Positions 49,126 through 53,679 of a stretch of 53,679 nucleotides of DNA are shown piece by piece. Position 1 is the stretch's first letter; each line of letters begins with the position of its first letter. Both the position numbers and the translations under genes were made by a program. The notes beneath the pieces were generated by a model. The model worked only from the letters and a program-made list of their open reading frames with translations. It was not told the origin of the DNA and ran no database searches. The DNA is from Rugamonas violacea (lineage in GTDB: Bacteria > Pseudomonadota > Gammaproteobacteria > Burkholderiales > Burkholderiaceae_D), in assembly GCF_016461825.1 (NCBI RefSeq), contig NZ_JAEMNU010000020.1, positions 1 to 53,679 of the forward strand, in the 5' to 3' direction.

Positions 49126-49767
49126 CTAGCCGTTGGCGCGCAGCTGGCCGTTGACGACCTTGACGGAGTCGCCGTTGCCCCAACCGGGTTTGCTGCCCTG
49201 GTGCAAGGTGCGGCTGCTGCCGTCGTCCATGCGCACGACGATTTCATAGCTGTGGCTGGCGTTGACGTTGCCCTCGATCTGGTTGCCGGCGACGGCGCCG
49301 CCGACGGCGCCGACCACGGTGGCCAGTTGCCGGCCGTGGCCGCCGCCGACCTGGTTGCCGAGCAGGCCGCCGAGCACGGCGCCGCCGGCCGCGCCGACGC
49401 CGCTACCCTGGGCGCGGGTGGTGATCTCGCGCACCGATTCGATCACGCCGCACTGGTGGCAGACGGCGGCCTGGAGGTTTTGCTGGCGCGCCGGGGCGGG
49501 CGCGGCGCGGTGCCGTTCGTTCTGTTCGCGGTGCTCGTCGAGCGCGGCGAGGCGGCGCTGCTCGGTCTGGCGGCGCGCCGCCGCGTCGCCGGACTGCTCG
49601 TCCGGCGGATTCAGCGGCGCGCTGGCGGACTGGCCGGTGCCGGCCGAGCTGGGCAGCCAGCCCATGACGGCGGCCGTGCCGACGCCGCAGAACAGCACAA
49701 CGGCGACGGCGGCGGTGATCATCAGGGGATGGGGGGCGGTTTTGGCGAGCGGGATCGGGGTGGTCAT
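49126..49767 (-). CDS. Glycine-zipper 2TM domain protein
   Basis: A 213-residue protein with an N-terminal membrane anchor (residues 15-37), a charged Arg/Gln-rich linker, and the glycine-zipper 2TM domain (GSGVGAAGGAVLGGLLGNQVGGGHGRQLATVVGAVGGAVAGNQIEG in two zipper segments around 120-165), followed by a short basic beta domain with EIVVRMDDGSSRTLHQ. It resembles SlyB/17-kDa-antigen type envelope proteins. A CxxC pair (VCHQCG) precedes the domain. It is separate from the smaller zipper lipoprotein at 51002. Confidence 0.82.
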   Translation of the reverse strand: MTTPIPLAKTAPHPLMITAAVAVVLFCGVGTAAVMGWLPSSAGTGQSASAPLNPPDEQSGDAAARRQTEQRRLAALDEHREQNERHRAAPAPARQQNLQAAVCHQCGVIESVREITTRAQGSGVGAAGGAVLGGLLGNQVGGGHGRQLATVVGAVGGAVAGNQIEGNVNASHSYEIVVRMDDGSSRTLHQGSKPGWGNGDSVKVVNGQLRANG

Positions 49768-50069
49768 GATGCTTCCTTAGGGTGAACTGTTGATGGGTGT
49801 CATTTTGCCGGCTTGCATCTTGCCGTTCCGTGCGTCAGCGTACATACGTGTCATATATTCGCCGCTACGCTCAAAGCAAGCTCCCCCATACGCCCATTCA
49901 CCCGCACCAATATCACACGGCGCGCGCGCCGGGAAGGTCATTCAGCCATGTCCACCTCGCTTATTCCAATGATCTGTTTGTTGTTGCTCTCGCCCATGCC
50001 ATATCTGCGCCACCGCTTGCGGCGCCCGGCCGCACCGGTGCCCCTGCCGGTCGCGGCGGCGAGGGGGAA

Positions 50070-50816
50070 ATGAACTTGTCCACCGACCCTGGCCGGGCCG
50101 GGAGAACCCCGTTGCGCGCCACCGGCAACGGTCTGCTGGCCAGCCTGCCGCAGGAAGACCGGCGCCATCTGGCCGCGCTGTCCGAGCTGGTGCGGGTCGA
50201 GGCCGGCGAGGTCTTGTGCGAGCCGGGCCAGACGATGCGCCACATCTATTTCCCCGACGACTGCCTGATCTCGCTGCTGGCTGTGGCCGAGGGGCGCATG
50301 ACCCTGGAGGTCGGCTCGATCGGCCGCGAGGGCATGGTCGGCGCCTCGGTGGCGTTGGGCCACACCCAGGCCCAGGTGCGCGCCGTGGTGCAGCGCGCCG
50401 GCCGCGTGGTGCGCATTGACAGCGGCGACTTCTGCGCCGAATTCGGCCGCATGGCCTCGCTGCATACGCTGCTGCACCGCTATACCGACTCGCTGCTGGC
50501 GCAGGCCATCCAGATCGCCGTGTGCAGCCGTTTCCACGTGCTGGAGGCGCGGCTGGCGCGCTCGCTGTTGATCACGCGCGACCGCCTGCAGTCGGAGCGC
50601 TTCCACTTGACGCACGAGTTCCTCGCCCACGCGCTGGGCGTGCGGCGGGTCGGCGTGACCAAGGCGGCCAGCTCGCTGCAACAGCAAAAACTGATTTCCT
50701 ATAGCCGGGGCAATATCGAGATCCTCGACTCGGCCGGGCTGGAGGCGGTGTCCTGCCGCTGCTACGAGCTGGTCAAGGACGCTGGCGCGGGTGGCGTGGC
50801 GAATCTGTTCTTGTGA
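50070..50816 (+). CDS. Crp/Fnr family transcriptional regulator
   Basis: 248 residues from ATG 50070 (GAGGGGG upstream; longer in-frame starts lack support). The N-terminal cyclic-nucleotide-like barrel (EVLCEPGQTMRHIYFPDDCLISLLAV) lacks the cAMP-binding Arg/Ser cluster. The C-terminal winged helix has FHLTHEFLAHALGVRRVGVTKAASSLQQQKLISYSRGNIEILD. There is no [4Fe-4S] Cys motif at the N-terminus, so it is not FNR proper. Its target is unknown; neighbours are envelope genes. Confidence 0.85.
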   Translation: MNLSTDPGRAGRTPLRATGNGLLASLPQEDRRHLAALSELVRVEAGEVLCEPGQTMRHIYFPDDCLISLLAVAEGRMTLEVGSIGREGMVGASVALGHTQAQVRAVVQRAGRVVRIDSGDFCAEFGRMASLHTLLHRYTDSLLAQAIQIAVCSRFHVLEARLARSLLITRDRLQSERFHLTHEFLAHALGVRRVGVTKAASSLQQQKLISYSRGNIEILDSAGLEAVSCRCYELVKDAGAGGVANLFL

Positions 50817-50881
50817 GGGAAGGGGCGGCGCTGCTGCGGGGGGATGGGCGGGACGGAGTGGGGCGGGATCAAACGCAGTAA

Positions 50882-50961
50882 CACGGGATACGACGGAATA
50901 AGACGGGATAAGACGGAATAAGACGGGATAAGATGGAATAAGACGGGGTACGGCGGAGTAA
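50882..50961. repeat. Tandem decamer repeat (8 units)
   Basis: Eight units of ten bases near GACGGAATAA / GACGGGATAA follow the Crp/Fnr gene. The outer units are degenerate. The array contains no gene and is just ahead of a terminator. Confidence 0.8.
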
Positions 50962-50963
50962 AA

Positions 50964-51003
50964 GGCAGGCGCGACCGCATGGCGGCCGCGCCTGCCTGTT
51001 TTT
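50964..51003 (+). terminator. Terminator of the Crp/Fnr gene
   Basis: GGCAGGCGCG (50964-50973) pairs perfectly with CGCGCCTGCC (50987-50996) and is followed by TGTTTTT. It also overlaps the 3' end of the convergent lipoprotein gene. Confidence 0.7.
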
Positions 51004-51223
51004 AGCGGTGCTTCTCGACCTGGTTGCCGATCACGCCGCCGACGGCCGCGCCGCCCACCGTGCCGACCGGGCTGCCGCCGGTCAGCACCGAGCCGGCCAC
51101 GGCGCCGATGCCGGCGCCGATGGCGGTGCTCTTGTCCTGCCGCGACATGCCGGCGCAGGCGCTCAGGCTGATGACCAGGGTCAGTGCGAGGGCCGGTGTG
51201 GCCAGTTTTTTAATGATGCTCAT
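51002..51223 (-). CDS. Small glycine-zipper lipoprotein (OsmB-like)
   Basis: A 73-residue protein. Residues 1-22 are a lipoprotein signal with lipobox LSAC (Cys23 or nearby), followed by SRQDKSTAIGAGIGAVAG and GGSPVGTVGGAAVGGVIGNQVEKH, two glycine-zipper segments. Such OsmB-like proteins sit in the outer membrane and are stress-induced in other bacteria. TCTCC-type ribosome binding site (GGAGACTTCC) lies ahead of the ATG. Confidence 0.85.
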   Translation of the reverse strand: MSIIKKLATPALALTLVISLSACAGMSRQDKSTAIGAGIGAVAGSVLTGGSPVGTVGGAAVGGVIGNQVEKHR

Positions 51224-51350
51224 GGAAGTCTCCTGTTGAAGTGGCTGCCGACGGAATCGTCGCCTTGCCACCGATGAGCCGAGATTAGTGGAGCACCGGA
51301 AATGGTTCCGTTCGCCAACGCACATTGCGTTGTAAAACTTGTTACACGGT

Positions 51351-53447
51351 CTAGCGCGACCGCCGCGCCGCCGGGCGCTGGCCGGGCGGCGGCGCCACCG
51401 CCTTGCCGGCGGCCTCGGCCAGCAGGCGGGCGCAGCCGCTCGGATGGTCCGGCCCGGTGCTCAGCAGCGGCACCACGGCGGCCACCGGCGCCACCACGGC
51501 CAGCGCCAGCGCGCCGCCGGCGCGCAGGGCCAGCACGCCCTTGTCGATGCTGAAGTCGGGTTGCTTGAAGCTGCCGTGCACGTAGATCGGCGCGCGCAGC
51601 GAGAACACGCGCAGGCCCCGGCTGTCCGGCTTCAAGGTCAGGTCGAGCCGCTCGTTGGCCAGGTTGACGGTGCCGCTGACGTTGAGCAGCGAGTCCTCGG
51701 TGTCGAGCACGAAGCGGCGCGTGCGCATCAGGCCGCGCTCGACGCCGAACTCGCTGACCATGCAGTTGAGCTTGACCTGCTTGTCGCCGGCCAGCTTGGC
51801 CAGCAGCACGTTGCCGATGTTCAGGCCGAGCTCTTCGAGCAGCAGCTTGCTGACGGTGCCCTGGTTGACCACGCCCTTGACCTCGCCGTTGGCGCTGGCC
51901 AGCAGGCTGGCCACCGAGTTGCCGGTGGCCGACAGCGCGATGTCGGCGTTGATCTCGCCGACGCTGGCCGGCATGCCGTCGAGCGCCGGCAGCAGTTGCT
52001 TGAGCTTGATGTGGCTGGCGCTGGCCTTCAACTCGGCGCGGATGGCGTCGGCACTGAGCTTGCCGCTGCCGTCGAGTTTGATGTCGGACTTGAACTTGCC
52101 GCCGGCCACGTCGAAGTTGAGCGGCGTCAGCGCCAGCACGCCGTCCTTCAGGTGCAGCACGGTGTCGAGGTTGTGGATCGGCAGGTCGGCGCCGCGCACC
52201 AGGCGCTTGGCCTGGAAGCCGACGTCGGCGTCGAGCGCGGTCCAGCGCTCGGTCTTGAAGGTTTCCACCGGCAAGACCTTGTCGCCCGGCTGCACCGCCG
52301 CCACGCCGCGCGCCTGCTTGCTGGCGTTGGAGTCGGCGCCGATCAGCGGGCCGAGGTCGGACAATTGCAGCAGCGTCGAGCTGACGGCGCCGCTCAGGCG
52401 CGGCCGTGGCCGGCCGGTTTCGAAGCTGAGCTTGCCGGCGATGTCGCTGGCGCCGACCTTGCCGGTGAATTTTTCATAGGTCCAGCGGCTGCCGCCCCGG
52501 CCCAGGCTGCCGAGCAGGCGGCCCTCGGTGGTGAAGGCCGGCGTCTCCGGCAACAGCACGCCGGTCAGAGGGTAGAGCCGCGCCATGCTGGGGCCGGACA
52601 ATTTCAGCCGCAGGTCGAGCGCGGCCAGCGCGGTGGGCCGGGTCAGCGTGCCGACCACGGCGATGCGGGTGCCGCCGACGGCGACGTCGGCCGCCAGCGG
52701 GTAGGGCGCGGTTTGCGCCTGCAACGACAGCACGGCGCCGGCCTTGCCGCCGCCCGTCAGCGGCTGGCCGTTCCAACGCCCGCGCAGGGTCCAGGCGACG
52801 CCGTAGGCCGGGTCGCTGATGGTGTCGATGGCGGCGCTGGCGTCGATTTTCTGCACCGCGTCGAGCAGTTGCACCGTGCCCTTGGTGAACACCACGCGTT
52901 GCAGGTCGAGGCGCCAGGGCGAGGGTTTGGCGGCGGGCTTGAAGGTCCAGTTGTTGCCGCCGTCGGCGTCGCGGCGCAGCAGCACGAAGGGGCGTTCGAA
53001 GCGCAGCACGGGGATGGCGATGCGCTGTTGCAGCAGCGGCAGCAGTTCGATGGCGAACGACAACTGGCCGACGCTGGCCATCTCGGTCGGCGTCAGCGGC
53101 ATGGCGCGCGCGTCCTTGTTGGCGCCGGGGCTGGGGGTGTAGCCGCGCGCCGGCAGGGTCGCCGGGTTGCCCAGGTGGACGTCGTTGGCCACCAGATGCG
53201 GCAGCGGCAGGTAGTCGCTCCAGCTGCGGTCCTGCGCCGAGCTGCCCTGGCGTTGCCAGGTCAGCGCCAGCGCGCCGTGGATTTCGAAGGGACGGTCGAT
53301 CGCCTCGCCGATCTTGGCGTTGAGCCAGGGGCGGGCCTGGTTCCAATCGTAGTTGAGCAGGACGACGATGGCGACGACGGGCGCGGCGAGCAGGACGCCG
53401 GCGACGCCGAGGACGAGGCGGGTGCGGCGCGATTTGGGCATGGGCAT
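51351..53447 (-). CDS. AsmA family protein
   Basis: A 698-residue protein with one N-terminal membrane helix (residues 11-32) and a long beta-rich periplasmic body. AsmA signatures include LNYDWNQARPWLNAKIGEAIDRPFEI at the start and, near the end, VNLANERLDLTLKPDSRGLRVFSLRAPIYVHGSFKQPDFSID. AsmA-like proteins form bridges that carry phospholipid between membranes. Residues 640-698 are Ala/Pro/Arg-rich. It is the last gene; the remaining 232 bases to the window end hold no clear feature. Confidence 0.9.
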   Translation of the reverse strand: MPMPKSRRTRLVLGVAGVLLAAPVVAIVVLLNYDWNQARPWLNAKIGEAIDRPFEIHGALALTWQRQGSSAQDRSWSDYLPLPHLVANDVHLGNPATLPARGYTPSPGANKDARAMPLTPTEMASVGQLSFAIELLPLLQQRIAIPVLRFERPFVLLRRDADGGNNWTFKPAAKPSPWRLDLQRVVFTKGTVQLLDAVQKIDASAAIDTISDPAYGVAWTLRGRWNGQPLTGGGKAGAVLSLQAQTAPYPLAADVAVGGTRIAVVGTLTRPTALAALDLRLKLSGPSMARLYPLTGVLLPETPAFTTEGRLLGSLGRGGSRWTYEKFTGKVGASDIAGKLSFETGRPRPRLSGAVSSTLLQLSDLGPLIGADSNASKQARGVAAVQPGDKVLPVETFKTERWTALDADVGFQAKRLVRGADLPIHNLDTVLHLKDGVLALTPLNFDVAGGKFKSDIKLDGSGKLSADAIRAELKASASHIKLKQLLPALDGMPASVGEINADIALSATGNSVASLLASANGEVKGVVNQGTVSKLLLEELGLNIGNVLLAKLAGDKQVKLNCMVSEFGVERGLMRTRRFVLDTEDSLLNVSGTVNLANERLDLTLKPDSRGLRVFSLRAPIYVHGSFKQPDFSIDKGVLALRAGGALALAVVAPVAAVVPLLSTGPDHPSGCARLLAEAAGKAVAPPPGQRPAARRSR

Positions 53448-53679
53448 GGCATGGCCTTTCTTGATGGGTGGCGGGCGGCAGCATAGCGCGGCTGCGGCCG
53501 GAAGGCCAGCGCTTTGCGCGTCGACGCGTCAGGCGCGCCGCGCCGTCGCGGCATCGACGCCGTTTTGGCGCGGACGCCAAGGCGGCTCTTGCCTCCAGTG
53601 TAACGCCGCCGCGTCGGCCTCGCCGTGCGCTGGCGTACCAAGCGCGCGGCTGCCGGCGGCTGCTGGACGCGCCCCCGCC
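53448..53679. other. Window end without a supported gene
   Basis: About 230 bases upstream of the AsmA-family gene. Open frames here lack any family feature. The AsmA promoter should lie in it, but no clear -10/-35 pair is seen in this GC-rich stretch. Confidence 0.35.

Noticed and set aside
50882..50961. Possible CRISPR or origin iterons
   Set aside because: Ten-base units without spacers, too short for CRISPR; no replication initiator gene nearby.

Overview
The window is about 53.7 kb of GC-rich chromosome. Dense coding, Burkholderiales-style porin, Gcr-type membrane protein and regulators suggest a betaproteobacterium of the Oxalobacteraceae (Massilia / Duganella / Janthinobacterium group). 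That placement is an inference from protein character and base composition; no rRNA or marker gene is present.

Left arm (1-11.9 kb). This is a worn accessory region. It holds a fragment of a duplicated higA, a brnTA toxin-antitoxin pair whose toxin gene carries an in-frame stop, an intact higBA pair, and two further genes interrupted by single stops (an ABM-domain monooxygenase and an NHL-like secreted protein). Intact genes follow: a DJ-1/PfpI protein, a DUF3185 membrane protein, an SRPBCC protein, two tandem secreted DUF885 metallohydrolases, and a three-gene operon of lipoprotein, lysozyme-like protein and zinc-phospholipase-C-like protein with a possible beta-barrel end.

Centre (12.0-32.0 kb). 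One block encodes a contractile P2-type phage tail with its own control and lysis genes. No capsid, portal, terminase, integrase or replication gene is visible, so the best reading is an R-type tailocin (phage-tail-like bacteriocin). A LexA/CI-like S24 repressor faces an unrecognised putative regulator. A strong promoter with two intrinsic terminators in its leader then drives a unidirectional operon: tail-completion-like protein, spike V, W, J, I, an adhesin set (DUF4815 protein, a baseplate-like protein and a fibre with 34 tandem decapeptides), sheath FI, tube FII, chaperone E with an out-of-frame E' extension, tape measure, a U protein with an unusual N-terminal extension, X, D, three small membrane proteins (holin candidates) and a GH24 endolysin. 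Two further terminators and three copies of a palindromic repeat sit inside the operon, usually just before a ribosome binding site; a fourth copy closes it.

Right arm (32.0-53.7 kb). These are ordinary chromosomal genes: trhP-like tRNA hydroxylation protein, alaC, a LysR/oxidoreductase divergent pair and an AI-2E family transporter. A 74-residue unknown protein follows, with two tandem LexA boxes between it and a PAP2 phosphatase. Next come a lipid-phosphate cluster (PAP2, diacylglycerol-kinase-like, metallophosphoesterase, cardiolipin-synthase-like, Gcr membrane protein), an acetyl-CoA hydrolase/transferase, an unusually short porin, small envelope proteins, a Crp/Fnr regulator and an AsmA-family protein.

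Together the centre looks like a damage-inducible antibacterial particle: DNA damage would inactivate the S24 repressor, the regulator and leader would switch on the tail operon, and the lysis genes would release particles. The tandem LexA boxes 7 kb downstream mark a second likely SOS-controlled locus. Start sites, promoters and regulation are read from sequence only.
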